Assembly (NCBI RefSeq): GCF_965229315.1
Contig: NZ_CBDDJA010000002.1
Span: forward strand, 3,534,001 to 3,598,000
DNA from: Pelomonas sp965229315
GTDB lineage: Bacteria; Pseudomonadota; Gammaproteobacteria; Burkholderiales; Burkholderiaceae_C
DNA length: 64,000 nt
Direction: 5' to 3'
In this document: positions 18,028 through 26,594 of the stretch, piece after piece
How positions within the stretch are numbered: position 1 is the first letter of the stretch
Layout: the number at the start of each line of letters is the position of its first letter
Translations under genes and position numbers: made by a program
Notes under the pieces: generated by a model
What the model saw: only the letters and a program-made list of their open reading frames with translations
The model's database searches: none
What the model was told of the DNA's origin: nothing

Positions 18028-18165
18028 TCGCTGCGCCAGGCCCTCGCCCCCTTGAGGGGCATGCCCCGCCGGACCGGCATCGCCGGCCGCGCGGGGATCG
18101 CCGCGGGCGCGGCGGCGCTGCAGCCACCCGACGTCCCGGCTCAACCGTCCCGTGAGGGAGCTTCC

Positions 18166-18720
18166 ATGATCAATCGAGTGCTGAATCATCTCGAGGAGTG
18201 GCTGATCGCCTTCCTCATCGGTGCCGCGACGCTGGTGATCTTCATCGCCGTCGTGCACCGCTTCCTGTCCGGCGTGCCCTACATCCAGGACTACACGGTG
18301 CAGCTCAACCTGGGCTGGGCCCAGGAGCTGTGCATCTTCATGTTCGTCTGGATGGCCAAGTTCGGCGCCGCCTACGGCGTGCGCACCGGCATCCACGTCG
18401 GCGTGGACGTGATCCTGCGCAAGCTGCATGGCAACGCCTACCGCAGCCTGGTGGTGTTCGGCCTGCTGGCCGGCGCCCTGTTCACCGGCACGGTGGCGGC
18501 GCTGGGCGCCAACTTCGTCTGGCACATGTCGCAGACCGACCAGACCTCGGTCGACATGGAAGTGCCGATGTGGTGGGTCTACCTGTGCGTGCCGCTGGGC
18601 TCCAGCCTGATGTGCTACCGCTTCCTGCAGGTGGCCTGGAGCTTCCTCAAGACCGGTGAGCTGCCCCACCACGACCACGGCCACGTCGAAGGCGTCGAGA
18701 CCGAAGGAAAGCCCGCATGA
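18166..18720 (+). CDS. dctQ: TRAP transporter small membrane subunit DctQ
   Basis: A 184-residue protein with four hydrophobic helices (EEWLIAFLIGAATLVIFIAVV, then WAQELCIFMFVWMAKFGAAYG, VFGLLAGALFTGTVAAL and WWVYLCVPLGSSLM), the DctQ layout. GVRTGIHVGVDVI is a family signature. The start at 18166 was chosen because GAGGGAG precedes it and the longer frame runs into the hairpin region. The stop overlaps the dctM start (ATGA). Confidence 0.92.
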   Translation: MINRVLNHLEEWLIAFLIGAATLVIFIAVVHRFLSGVPYIQDYTVQLNLGWAQELCIFMFVWMAKFGAAYGVRTGIHVGVDVILRKLHGNAYRSLVVFGLLAGALFTGTVAALGANFVWHMSQTDQTSVDMEVPMWWVYLCVPLGSSLMCYRFLQVAWSFLKTGELPHHDHGHVEGVETEGKPA

Positions 18721-19997
18721 ACAGCCTCATCATCTTCGTGCTGCTGGTCGCGCTGATGCTGACCGGCATGCCGATCAGCATCTCGCTCGGCCTGACCGTG
18801 CTGACCTTCCTGTTCACGATGACCGACGTGCCGGTGCAGAGCGTCGCGCTCAAGCTGTTCACGGGCATCGAGAAGTTCGAGATCATGGCGATCCCGTTCT
18901 TCATCCTGGCCGGCAACTTCCTCACCCATGGCGGCGTGGCGCGGCGCATGATCCGCTTCGCGTCCAGCATGGTGGGCCACTGGCACGGCGGCCTGGGCCT
19001 GGCGGGCGTGATGGCCTGCGCGCTGTTCGCCGCCGTGTCGGGCTCGTCGCCGGCCACCGTGGTGGCCATCGGCTCGGTGATCCTGCCGGCGATGGTCAAG
19101 CAGGGCTTCCCGAACAAGTTCGGCGCCGGCATCCTGACGACCTCCGGCTCGCTGGGCATCCTGATCCCCCCGTCCATCGCGATGGTGATGTATTCGGTCT
19201 CCACCAACGTGTCGGTGGGCGCCATGTTCATCGCCGGCATCGTGCCCGGCCTGTGCCTGGCCTTCCTGCTGGGCCTGACGACCTGGAACATCGCCCGCAA
19301 GAACAACTACCCGCGCCTGCCCAAGGCCAGCTTCAAGGAGCGCCTGCTGGCGTTCAAGGAGAGCATCTGGGGCCTGCTGCTGATCGTCGTCGTCATGGGC
19401 GGCATCTACAGCGGCATCTTCACGCCCACCGAGGCGGCGGCCATGGCAGCGGTCTACGCCTTCATCATCGCGGTGTTCGTCTACAAGGACCTGCCGCTCA
19501 AGCGCCTGCCCAAGGTGCTGCTGGATTCGGCCAGCATGAGCGCCATGCTGCTGTACATCATCACCAACGCGGTGCTGTTCAGCTTCCTGATGACGAGCGA
19601 GAACATCCCGCAGGCCATGGCCGACTGGATGATCAACCAGGGCTTCGGTCCCATCGCCTTCCTGCTGGTGGTCAACATCTTGCTGCTGCTGGCCGGCAAC
19701 GTCATGGAGCCCAGCTCCATCATCCTGATCCTGGCGCCCATCCTGTTCCCGGTCGCGATGAAGCTGGGCATCGACCCCATCCACTTCGGCATCCTGATCG
19801 TCGTCAACATGGAAGTCGGCATGTGCCACCCGCCGGTGGGCCTGAACCTGTACGTGGCGTCCGGCATCACCAAGATGGGCATCAGCGAGCTGACCGTGGC
19901 CGTCATGCCGTGGCTGCTGACCATGCTGGGCTTCCTGATGGTGGTGACCTACTGGCCCGCGCTGACGCTGTGGCTGCCCAACCTGCTGATGAAGTGA
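18717..19997 (+). CDS. dctM: TRAP transporter large permease DctM
   Basis: A 426-residue permease with about 12 transmembrane segments. Typical DctM motifs are FEIMAIPFFILAGNFLTHGG near residue 55, ALFAAVSGSSPATVVAIGSV near 100, LGILIPPSIAMVMY near 145 and VGMCHPPVGLNLYV near 370. It forms the sodium-coupled channel with DctQ. It is translationally coupled to dctQ. Confidence 0.95.
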   Translation: MNSLIIFVLLVALMLTGMPISISLGLTVLTFLFTMTDVPVQSVALKLFTGIEKFEIMAIPFFILAGNFLTHGGVARRMIRFASSMVGHWHGGLGLAGVMACALFAAVSGSSPATVVAIGSVILPAMVKQGFPNKFGAGILTTSGSLGILIPPSIAMVMYSVSTNVSVGAMFIAGIVPGLCLAFLLGLTTWNIARKNNYPRLPKASFKERLLAFKESIWGLLLIVVVMGGIYSGIFTPTEAAAMAAVYAFIIAVFVYKDLPLKRLPKVLLDSASMSAMLLYIITNAVLFSFLMTSENIPQAMADWMINQGFGPIAFLLVVNILLLLAGNVMEPSSIILILAPILFPVAMKLGIDPIHFGILIVVNMEVGMCHPPVGLNLYVASGITKMGISELTVAVMPWLLTMLGFLMVVTYWPALTLWLPNLLMK

Positions 19998-20002
19998 CCC
20001 GG

Positions 20003-20037
20003 CGCGCGGCCGCCTCGCCCCACGGCGCGGCCGCGCG
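20003..20037 (+). terminator. Hairpin downstream of dctM
   Basis: A perfect 11-bp stem, 20003-20013 with 20027-20037, encloses a 13-base loop six bases after the dctM stop. There is no T-run, only AAACC, so it is either a non-canonical terminator or an mRNA 3'-end stabiliser of dctPQM. Confidence 0.5.
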
Positions 20038-20130
20038 AAACCGGCCACCGGTCCGCCGGTGAATATCTGCATGGCGGCGACGCCGGGGTCTGGATAGGCT
20101 GTGCGCCCTGTCGATCCACGGATGCCCGCC

Positions 20131-20670
20131 ATGCCCTCTTTGCGTTGCCTGTCCCGGCTGAGCCTGCCCCTGATCGCCCTGGCGGCCGCGTTGCCGGCCC
20201 TGGGCCAGCCCGGCGAGATCAGCCGCGGCCGCTACCTCGTCGCCATCGGCGGCTGCGCCGACTGCCACACGCCGATGAAGATGGGCCCCAAGGGCCCCGA
20301 GCCCGATGTCGGCCGCGGCCTGTCGGGCCACCCGCAGGGCCTCGCCCTGCCCCCGGCGCCCGCGGCGCAGGGGCCCTGGATCTGGGGCGGCGCCGGCACC
20401 AACACCGCGTTCTGGGGCCCGTGGGGCGTCAGCTACGCGGCCAACCTCACGCCCGACCGCGACACCGGCCTGGGCAGCTGGACGGTGGAGCAGTTCATCG
20501 GCGCCATGAAGACCGGCCAGCACCGCGGTGCCGGCCGCCCCATCGCCCCACCCATGCCGTGGCAGGCCTACAGCCGGATGACGGACGAGGACCTGCGCGC
20601 GATGTTCGAGCACCTGATGTCGCTGCCCGCCATCAAGAACGCCGTGCCCGCCTACCAGCCGCCGCGCTGA
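20131..20670 (+). CDS. Secreted c-type cytochrome (mono-haem)
   Basis: A protein of about 179 residues with a signal peptide ending in ALGQ and one haem-binding CADCH motif shortly after the mature N-terminus. APPMPWQAYSRMTDEDL contains the likely axial methionine and the C-terminal helix typical of class I cytochromes attached to dehydrogenases. No dehydrogenase is adjacent, so its electron donor is unknown. ATG codons at 20122 and 20131 are both possible; the second begins directly with the signal peptide. Confidence 0.82.
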   Translation: MPSLRCLSRLSLPLIALAAALPALGQPGEISRGRYLVAIGGCADCHTPMKMGPKGPEPDVGRGLSGHPQGLALPPAPAAQGPWIWGGAGTNTAFWGPWGVSYAANLTPDRDTGLGSWTVEQFIGAMKTGQHRGAGRPIAPPMPWQAYSRMTDEDLRAMFEHLMSLPAIKNAVPAYQPPR

Positions 20671-20701
20671 GCAAGGCACGCTAATTGCAAAAGCGGTGGG
20701 C

Positions 20702-21313
20702 ATGACGACGCCGCCGTTTTCCCTGCCGGGCCTGCGCGTGATGCTGGCCGACGCCGGCCAACGCCGCAGCCCCGTCATCCGCCTCGAACTGATCCGCCTG
20801 CGCTGCCAGCTGGTCGACGTGATCGACCTGGTGGCCGAGCCCGACGGCCTCACGGCGGCGCTGGAGCGGCTTGCGCCCGATCTGCTGCTGATCGACTGCG
20901 ACCAGCCCAGCCCCCGGCTCCTCGCCCAGTTGACCCAGGCCGGCCCGCCGCGCGCCGTGCTGCTGGTGGCCGAGCGTGCAGAACCCGCACAGATGCGCGC
21001 CGCGCTGCAGGCCGGCGTGAGCGACCTGCACGTCGCCGGCCTGCCGCCTCAGCGCCTGGGCGCCGTGCTGCAACTGGCGCTGGCCCGCTTCGAACACGAC
21101 CAGACGCTGCGGCACGACCTGCGCCTGGCGCAGACCCAGCTGGCCGAGCGCAAGCTCGTCGAGCGCGCCCGCGGCATCCTGATGCGCGAGCAGGGGCTGG
21201 ACGAGGAGGCCGCCTTCCAGCGCCTGCGCCAGCTGGCCATGGACGGGGGGCAGACGCTGGCCGCGGTGGCCACGCGGCTGATCGATGCCGATCAGTTGCT
21301 GCGCCCACGCTGA
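20702..21313 (+). CDS. nasT: NasT-like ANTAR-domain antitermination regulator
   Basis: A 203-residue protein. An N-terminal receiver-like domain carries DLLLIDCDQPSP, the NasT-style phospho-acceptor region. The C-terminal ANTAR RNA-binding domain (about 145-200) shows ERKLVERARGILMREQGLDEEAAFQRLRQ, the three-helix signature. ANTAR proteins bind paired hexaloop hairpins in mRNA leaders and prevent termination. The next transcript (nrtBC) has two such hairpins, so the regulator and its RNA target appear to be adjacent. The usual partner sensor NasS is not in this window. A GTG at 20696 is an alternative start. Confidence 0.85.
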   Translation: MTTPPFSLPGLRVMLADAGQRRSPVIRLELIRLRCQLVDVIDLVAEPDGLTAALERLAPDLLLIDCDQPSPRLLAQLTQAGPPRAVLLVAERAEPAQMRAALQAGVSDLHVAGLPPQRLGAVLQLALARFEHDQTLRHDLRLAQTQLAERKLVERARGILMREQGLDEEAAFQRLRQLAMDGGQTLAAVATRLIDADQLLRPR

Positions 21314-21455
21314 GCGCGATTTCAGGGCGCTTTGCACCAAACCGCTCGCCTGCCTGTGCCGCGCGCATGCACCAGGGCGGCGCACATCGGCCTGGAAACC
21401 CGCGCCCGCAGGCGCTCGGCGGCACGCATGCCGGCTTGAACAGCAGCGCAGGGCC

Positions 21456-21471
21456 TGGCACGCAACCTGCA
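21456..21471 (+). promoter_or_regulatory. Sigma-54 promoter of nrtBC
   Basis: TGGCACG-N4-CTGCA matches the -24/-12 consensus TGGCACG-N4-TTGCA with one mismatch and correct GG-to-GC spacing of 12. The predicted start is near 21482. Sigma-54 control is usual for nitrogen assimilation genes via NtrC. NtrC enhancer sites were not identified. Confidence 0.7.
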
Positions 21472-21482
21472 TGGAATCCTGC

Positions 21483-21556
21483 GAGGCCGGCAACGGCGCC
21501 GGCCTCTTGTGGCGGCTGACACCCTTCGAGGCCGGCACGACAGGACAACGGCGTCC
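21483..21556 (+). ncRNA. ANTAR-target leader with two AACGGC hexaloop hairpins
   Basis: Hairpin 1 pairs 21483-21491 with 21498-21506 (9 bp) around loop AACGGC. Hairpin 2 pairs 21543-21546 with 21553-21556 (4 bp) around the same loop. Both hexaloops have A at position 1 and G at position 4, the residues recognised by ANTAR proteins. A third segment, 21528-21536, repeats the 5' arm of hairpin 1 exactly and could pair with its 3' arm instead, giving a switchable structure. The linker between hairpins (36 bases) is longer than in the classical motif. A canonical U-tract terminator was not found before nrtB. Confidence 0.7.
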
Positions 21557-21721
21557 GTCCTTTATCGCGGCGTCGGCAGGCGCTGCAGCGGAGCGGCGGC
21601 TGGGCCGCGGCACCGTCTTGCATTCGTATCGTTCCAGGAGTCCGTGATGCCCGTCAGCGACCGCGCAAGCACCCCGCACAGCGCCAGGCCGCCGGCGGCC
21701 TCAAGGTAGATCGCCGACGCC

Positions 21722-22564
21722 ATGGACTCCGCCATCTTCCACATCCCCGGGGACAGCGCCGCGCCGCCGGCTGCGGCACGACATGACGGCATCGACCGGC
21801 GCGGCCTGGCGCTGCGCGTGCTGCCGCCCGCCATCGGCCTGGCGCTGCTGATGGGCGTGTGGGCGCTGGCCACGCAAAAGGGCGGCAGCTTCCCGACGCC
21901 GGGGCAGACCTGGGACGTCGCCGCGCAGCTCTTCGCCGACCCGTTCCATCGCAACGGGCCGAACGACCAGGGCATGGGCTGGCACGTGCTGAACTCGCTG
22001 TCACGCGTGGCGCTGGGCTTCGGCCTGGCCGCGTTGGCGGGCATCCCGCTGGGCCTGCTCATCGGCCGCTCGTCGTTCGCGAACCGCATGGCCGCGCCGC
22101 TGATCGCGCTGCTCAAGCCCGTGTCACCGCTGGCCTGGCTGCCGCTGGGCCTGCTGGCGTTCGGTAGCGCCAACTCCGCCACGGTCTGGGCCATCGTCAT
22201 GGGCGCCCTCTGGCCGCTGCTGGTGCACACCGCGGCGGGCGTGCAGCGCGTGCCGCAGGACTACCTGAACGTTGCCCGCGTGCTGCGGCTGAGCGAATGG
22301 ACGGTCATCACCCGCGTGCTGCTACCCGCCGTGCTGCCCGACGTGCTGACGGGCATCCGCCTGTCGGTGGGCACGGCCTGGCTCGTCGTCGTCGCGGCCG
22401 AGATGCTGACCGGCGGCGCAGGCGTCGGCGCCTGGGCCTGGGACGCATGGCGGCGCCTGAACGTCGCCCACGTCATCGTCGCCATCGTCGTCATCGGCAC
22501 CGTGGGGCTGCTGCTCGAAGGGATGCTGAAGCGCCTGGCACGCCACTTCACCTTCGAGGACTGA
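21722..22564 (+). CDS. nrtB: Nitrate/taurine-type ABC transporter permease (NrtB-like)
   Basis: A 280-residue inner-membrane permease with about six helices. The ATPase-coupling EAA loop is visible at GVQRVPQDYLNVARVLRLSEW-to-LLPAVLPDVLTGIR, and the GTAWLVVVAAEMLTGGAGVGAWAWDAW region is characteristic of NrtB and its cyanate/bicarbonate relatives. Genomic context (NasT-like regulator, sigma-54 promoter) favours nitrate. It is separated from the ATPase gene by one base. Confidence 0.85.
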   Translation: MDSAIFHIPGDSAAPPAAARHDGIDRRGLALRVLPPAIGLALLMGVWALATQKGGSFPTPGQTWDVAAQLFADPFHRNGPNDQGMGWHVLNSLSRVALGFGLAALAGIPLGLLIGRSSFANRMAAPLIALLKPVSPLAWLPLGLLAFGSANSATVWAIVMGALWPLLVHTAAGVQRVPQDYLNVARVLRLSEWTVITRVLLPAVLPDVLTGIRLSVGTAWLVVVAAEMLTGGAGVGAWAWDAWRRLNVAHVIVAIVVIGTVGLLLEGMLKRLARHFTFED

Positions 22565-22565
22565 C

Positions 22566-23363
22566 ATGAAACCCTTCATCCAGGTGCAGGACGCCGAGAT
22601 GGTGTTCACCACGCGCAAGGGCCGCCTGCAGGCGCTGCGCGACATCCGGCTCGACGTGCAGCGCGGCGAGTTCGTCACGCTGATCGGCCATCCGGGCTGT
22701 GGCAAGTCCACGCTGCTGAACCTCGTCGCCGGCCTGCTGATGCCCACGTCGGGCGCGCTGATCTGCGACGGCCGCGAGATCGCCACGCCGGGCCCGGAAC
22801 GCGCGGTGGTGTTCCAGAACCCGTCGCTGCTGCCCTGGCTGTCCTGCCTGGACAACGTGCTGCTGGCCGTGGAGTCCGTCTTCGGCGGCCGCGAGCCGCG
22901 CGCCAGGATCAAGGTGCGCGCCCGCGCCGCGCTGGAGCTGGTGGGCCTGAGCCACGCGCTGCACAAGCGGCCGCACGAGATCACGGCCGGCATGAAGCAC
23001 CGCGTCGGCCTCGCGCGGGCGCTGGCGATGGAGCCCAAGGTGCTGCTGATGGACGAGCCCTTCGGCGCGCTGGATGCGCTGACGCGGGCACACCTGCAGG
23101 ACGAGCTGCTGAAGATCGTCGCGCGCACGCAGGGCACCGTCATCATGGTCACGCACGACGTGGACGAGGCCGTGCTGCTGTCCGACCGCATCGTCATGAT
23201 GACCAACGGCCCCGCGGCGACCATCGGCGAAATCCTGGACGTCGGCATTCCGCGCCCCCGCGTGCGCGTGGAACTGGCCGAAGACCCGCGCTACGGGGCG
23301 GCGCGCAAGGCGGTCATCGACTTCCTGTACACGCGGCATGCGCCGGTGGAGCAGGCGGCATGA
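22566..23363 (+). CDS. nrtC: Nitrate-type ABC transporter ATPase (NrtC/NrtD-like)
   Basis: A 265-residue ATPase. Walker A is GHPGCGKST near residue 40, the Q-loop is VFQNPSLLPW, the signature is ITAGMKHRVGLARAL (family variant of LSGGQ), Walker B is VLLMDEPFGALD, and the H-loop is VTHDVDEAV. AGM in the signature and the GHPGCGKS P-loop are typical of the nitrate subfamily. It lacks the C-terminal NrtA-like domain of cyanobacterial NrtC. No substrate-binding protein gene follows. Confidence 0.88.
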   Translation: MKPFIQVQDAEMVFTTRKGRLQALRDIRLDVQRGEFVTLIGHPGCGKSTLLNLVAGLLMPTSGALICDGREIATPGPERAVVFQNPSLLPWLSCLDNVLLAVESVFGGREPRARIKVRARAALELVGLSHALHKRPHEITAGMKHRVGLARALAMEPKVLLMDEPFGALDALTRAHLQDELLKIVARTQGTVIMVTHDVDEAVLLSDRIVMMTNGPAATIGEILDVGIPRPRVRVELAEDPRYGAARKAVIDFLYTRHAPVEQAA

Positions 23364-23462
23364 CGCAGTCCCCTCAGGGACGACGATGCCTGCGCGCCGG
23401 CTTGGGGCGGGCCAGCCCTCGGCCTGCGGAGCTGGGGCCTGTGAACCTGACGGGAACAGGCC

Positions 23463-24650
23463 CTAGAACACCACCTCGGCCCGCAGCCCCCCTTCGGGCC
23501 GGTTGCTGAGCACCAGCACCGCCCCCTGGCGCCGCACCAGCTGCTGCGCGATGTACAGGCCCAGCCCCGTGCCGCCGGTCTCGCGGTTGCGTGAGCCTTC
23601 GACGCGGCGGAACGGCTGGTGCACGCGCGCCAGCTCGGCCTCGGGGATGCCGGGGCCGTCGTCTTCCACCACCAGCCGCGTCACACCCGCGGCGAGGTCC
23701 ACGCTGACCCGCGCGTTGCCGGCATAGCGCAACGCGTTGCCGACGAGGTTGTCGACGACGCGGCGCAGCGCCATCGGGTCGGCCGTGACGACGGCGGCCG
23801 GGCCCGAGAAGCTGGCGTTGGCACCCGTCTCGGCGAGGTCGTCCACGGCGGACTGCGCCAGCGCGGACAGGTCCACCCGCTGCAGGTCGGCGGACTCGCC
23901 CGGGCGGAACACCTGGATGACGCTTTCCACGAGATGGTTCATCTCGCGCAGGTCGTCGATGCAGCGCTCGCGCACACGCGTCTCGACGTCGCCGGTCTCC
24001 AGCCGCAGCCGCATGCGCGTCAGCGGCGTGCGCAGGTCGTGCGAGATGGCCGCGATCATCAGGCCGCGCTCCTCGAACTGGCTGCTCAGCTCCGCTGCCA
24101 TGCGATTGAACACGGCTGCCGCCTCGCGCACCTCCACCGTGCCTTCGTCCACTGGCAGCGCTGGCGCGGGACGGCCCTGCGCCAGCGCGGGCGTCAGGGC
24201 CTGTGCCGCGCTCACCAGCCGGCGCACCGGCCGCGCCAGCCAGCGCGAACCCCACCAGGCGGCCAGCGCGATGACGATCATCCGGACGCCGTAGTCGATG
24301 AGGCTGCCGCGCAGCGTCAGCGTGGGCGGCAGCGACGGGAAGGTGGGCAGGCGCCCGCCGCTGGCCAGCGGCCCCGGGCCCGCGGGGCCGGCCCCCGGGC
24401 CGGGGCCGGGGCCGAAACCGTTACGCGGTTGCGGAGGCGGCGCGTCGAGGTCGTCCACAACGTGCCCGTGCAGCGGCGGCGGCATGCCCGCGCCCGGCAT
24501 GGGCATCGCGGGCCGGCTCATCATTGGCAGCGCGCCGCTGACGCGCGTGACGGTGAGCCAGGCCACGCCGTGGCTGAGCACCAGCGCGGCCCACATCAGC
24601 AGGAACAGGCGCAGGCCCAGGCTGTCCCACGACCTGATGCGGTTCAACAT
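23463..24650 (-). CDS. EnvZ-type sensor histidine kinase
   Basis: A 395-residue kinase. TM1 is at about 10-32; the periplasmic segment (about 35-110) is unusually rich in Pro, Gly, Met and His; TM2 is around 115-135; HAMP follows. The HisKA box is AAISHDLRTPLTRMRLRLE, as in EnvZ/RstB. ATPase boxes are NLVGNALRYA, DDGPGIPE and GTGLGLYIAQQL. The Met/His-rich loop could suggest metal sensing, but it is low complexity and this is only speculation. Its start overlaps the response regulator's end by 7 bases. Confidence 0.9.
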   Translation of the reverse strand: MLNRIRSWDSLGLRLFLLMWAALVLSHGVAWLTVTRVSGALPMMSRPAMPMPGAGMPPPLHGHVVDDLDAPPPQPRNGFGPGPGPGAGPAGPGPLASGGRLPTFPSLPPTLTLRGSLIDYGVRMIVIALAAWWGSRWLARPVRRLVSAAQALTPALAQGRPAPALPVDEGTVEVREAAAVFNRMAAELSSQFEERGLMIAAISHDLRTPLTRMRLRLETGDVETRVRERCIDDLREMNHLVESVIQVFRPGESADLQRVDLSALAQSAVDDLAETGANASFSGPAAVVTADPMALRRVVDNLVGNALRYAGNARVSVDLAAGVTRLVVEDDGPGIPEAELARVHQPFRRVEGSRNRETGGTGLGLYIAQQLVRRQGAVLVLSNRPEGGLRAEVVF

Positions 24651-25351
24651 GGGCTCACCTCCGCGTCGAACAGATAGCCCTCGCCGCGCACCGTGCGGAT
24701 CATGGACGGCTCGCGGGCCGTGTCGCCCAGCTTGGCGCGCAGCCGCGACACCGCCAGGTCGATGCTGCGGTCGTTGACTTCCACGCCCGGCGCGCGCGTC
24801 AGCTCGATGAGCTGGTCGCGACTGAGCACACGGCCCGGGCGCTGCACGAAGGCCGCCAGCAGCCGGAACTCGGCGCTGGACAGCGCGATGCCCACGTCCT
24901 CGGCATTGACGAGCTGGCGCGCGATGCGGTCGAAGCGCCAGCGGCCGAAGCGCAGCATGCGCATGTCCTCGGCCACGATAGCCTGGCCCTTGTTCGAGCG
25001 CCGCACCAGGGCCTGCAGCCGCGCCACCAGCTCGCGCGGCTCGAAGGGCTTGGCCAGGTAGTCGTCCGCGCCCAGCTCCAGGCCGATGACGCGGCTCATC
25101 GTGTCGCCGCGCGCGGTCAGCATCAGCACTGGCGGCGCGTCGGGCTGTGTCGCCAGCCAGCGCAGCAGCGCCAGGCCGTCTTCGCCGGGCAGCATCAGGT
25201 CCAGCACGATGGCGTCGACCCTGGCCGCCGCCAGCATCCGCCGCATCGCCCCGCCGTCGGCCGCCGCGCCGACCTGCCACCCGAAGCCTTCGAGATAGGT
25301 CGTCAGGCTGGTGCGGATCTCGGCATCGTCGTCGACGACGAGGCAGCGCAT
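24644..25351 (-). CDS. OmpR-family response regulator
   Basis: A 235-residue regulator. The receiver (1-120) has CLVVDDDAEIR, phospho-Asp in VLDLMLPGEDG, Thr in MLTARGD and Lys in LAKPFEP. The winged-helix domain shows LSSAEFRLLAAFVQRPGRVLSRDQL and the recognition-helix segment DRSIDLAVSRLRAKLGD. It works with the overlapping kinase. Starting at MRCLVVDDD gives a standard N-terminus; the longer frame adds 13 atypical residues. Confidence 0.92.
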   Translation of the reverse strand: MRCLVVDDDAEIRTSLTTYLEGFGWQVGAAADGGAMRRMLAAARVDAIVLDLMLPGEDGLALLRWLATQPDAPPVLMLTARGDTMSRVIGLELGADDYLAKPFEPRELVARLQALVRRSNKGQAIVAEDMRMLRFGRWRFDRIARQLVNAEDVGIALSSAEFRLLAAFVQRPGRVLSRDQLIELTRAPGVEVNDRSIDLAVSRLRAKLGDTAREPSMIRTVRGEGYLFDAEVSPC

Positions 25352-25435
25352 GTCAGCCCCTCGCCCGGTGGGTACGCCGGACGGTCCCACTCGGGGATGT
25401 CGATCGGCCTGGGGTCGCCGTGCGCTCCACGTGGT

Positions 25436-26344
25436 TCATGCCGAAATGCCTACTTTCAATCGGGCCACGTAGCCGGCACTGACCGAGCCGGTGATCGTGA
25501 CCATCTGCGTGGCATAGCCGTCGCTGAAGATGCCGTCACTGCTCAGGCTGATGGCCGCATTGTTGGCCGCGCTGTTGCCATAGCCGCTGGTGGCGTAGAC
25601 GGCGCTGTTGGCGTCCGCCGGGAAGCACAGCTGCGAGGTGCGCAGCTTGTTGTTCCAGTTCGTCGCCGTCGTCGTGCTGCGGTAGACCTCGAAATGGATG
25701 TGCGGCACGCGGCCGGCATAGCAGCCGGGGTAGATGGTGGTGAACGCCGCCGTGCCGTCGCTGGCTGTCGGCTGCACGCCGCGCAGGTAGTTCTCGGCCG
25801 TCACGCCGCTGGAATACATGGAGTAGCGACCCAGCGCGTCGCAATGCCACAGGTAGATGGCATAGCCCGACAGGTCGGCACAGGAGGCATTGGTGTTCAC
25901 GAGCTCGATGATGACCTGAAGCGGCACGCCCGTGGCAGTGCCGCTGGCGCCGGCGATGCTGGCGCGGATGTCGCTGCGCACGATGCCGGACAGCGCCAGC
26001 GCATTGGCGACGCTGCCGTTGGCCGTGTTGGAGCCGTCGCCCGGGTAGGGGCCCTCGGTCTCGGACGGGATGACGGTGCAGCCTGACGTCGTGGTGGTGG
26101 TGCCCCCCGTGCTGCCGGTGCCCGTGGAACCGGTCGAGCCCGTCGAACCGGACGAGGTCGACGTGCTGGCGGTGTCGCCGCTGCCGCCACCGCCGCAGCC
26201 GGCCAGCACCAGCGCGCCACCACCGCCAAGCGTTGCCGCGCCGGCGCCGAGCAGCCAGCGCAGCGCGTGGCGGCGGGCCAGGGCCTGCTGCTGCAGGCGG
26301 TTCAGGTCATGGGCCAGGCCCTGGTCGTGGTCGTCGTGGTGCAT
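25436..26344 (-). CDS. Exported intradiol ring-cleavage dioxygenase-like protein
   Basis: A 302-residue protein. The N-terminus has a twin-arginine-like RRHALRWLLG followed by a hydrophobic Ala/Gly stretch and a lipobox LAGC, then a Ser/Thr/Gly linker. The dioxygenase core shows the Fe(III)-ligand pattern of protocatechuate 3,4-dioxygenase relatives: Tyr in ETEGPYPGDGSN, Tyr in YPGCYAGRVPHIHFEVY, and two His in the same HIH. AIYLWHCDALGRYSMY is also a family segment. Members cleave catecholic aromatics; an exported version probably acts on extracellular phenolics. The substrate is unknown and no aromatic pathway genes are nearby. The start at 26344 has AAGGAG 7 bases upstream. Confidence 0.83.
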   Translation of the reverse strand: MHHDDHDQGLAHDLNRLQQQALARRHALRWLLGAGAATLGGGGALVLAGCGGGGSGDTASTSTSSGSTGSTGSTGTGSTGGTTTTTSGCTVIPSETEGPYPGDGSNTANGSVANALALSGIVRSDIRASIAGASGTATGVPLQVIIELVNTNASCADLSGYAIYLWHCDALGRYSMYSSGVTAENYLRGVQPTASDGTAAFTTIYPGCYAGRVPHIHFEVYRSTTTATNWNNKLRTSQLCFPADANSAVYATSGYGNSAANNAAISLSSDGIFSDGYATQMVTITGSVSAGYVARLKVGISA

Positions 26345-26594
26345 CGCAGCTCCTTGGCTGTTGGCGGTTGGCTGCGGGCATTGCAGCGCGGCGATGTATC
26401 GGCGGCATCGGCAGTTTGTGTCGGGGCGGAAACACGGCGGCAGGCACCTGGAACGAACCGTGCATAAGGTCTTGGGGGCGGGTCTCGATCCCGTCCACGC
26501 AGGGTGCCGAAGGGTTCGACGCCAACCAGGCCGGCGTCGACCTGCACCCCGTGCCAGAACGCCCCGGCCTGAACTGCCGACCTCGAAAGCCCGC
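26345..26594. other. Divergent intergenic region, 250 bases
   Basis: This lies between the dioxygenase and the PilJ_N-domain gene. It is the least GC-rich stretch in this neighbourhood and presumably holds both promoters, but I could not assign confident -35/-10 elements or a gene. Confidence 0.4.

Larger units (their letters stand above)
21314..21721. other. Non-coding region of 408 bases between nasT and nrtB
   Basis: This holds the sigma-54 promoter (21456-21471) and the structured nrtB leader. The stretch 21314-21455 is where upstream activator sites would lie; I see no gene there. The stretch 21557-21721 is the rest of the leader, GC-rich with several short possible hairpins. Confidence 0.7.

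Noticed and set aside
24360..24420. GGGGCCGGGGCC repeat as a mobile or regulatory element
   Set aside because: It is in frame in the kinase gene and encodes the Pro/Gly-rich periplasmic loop.
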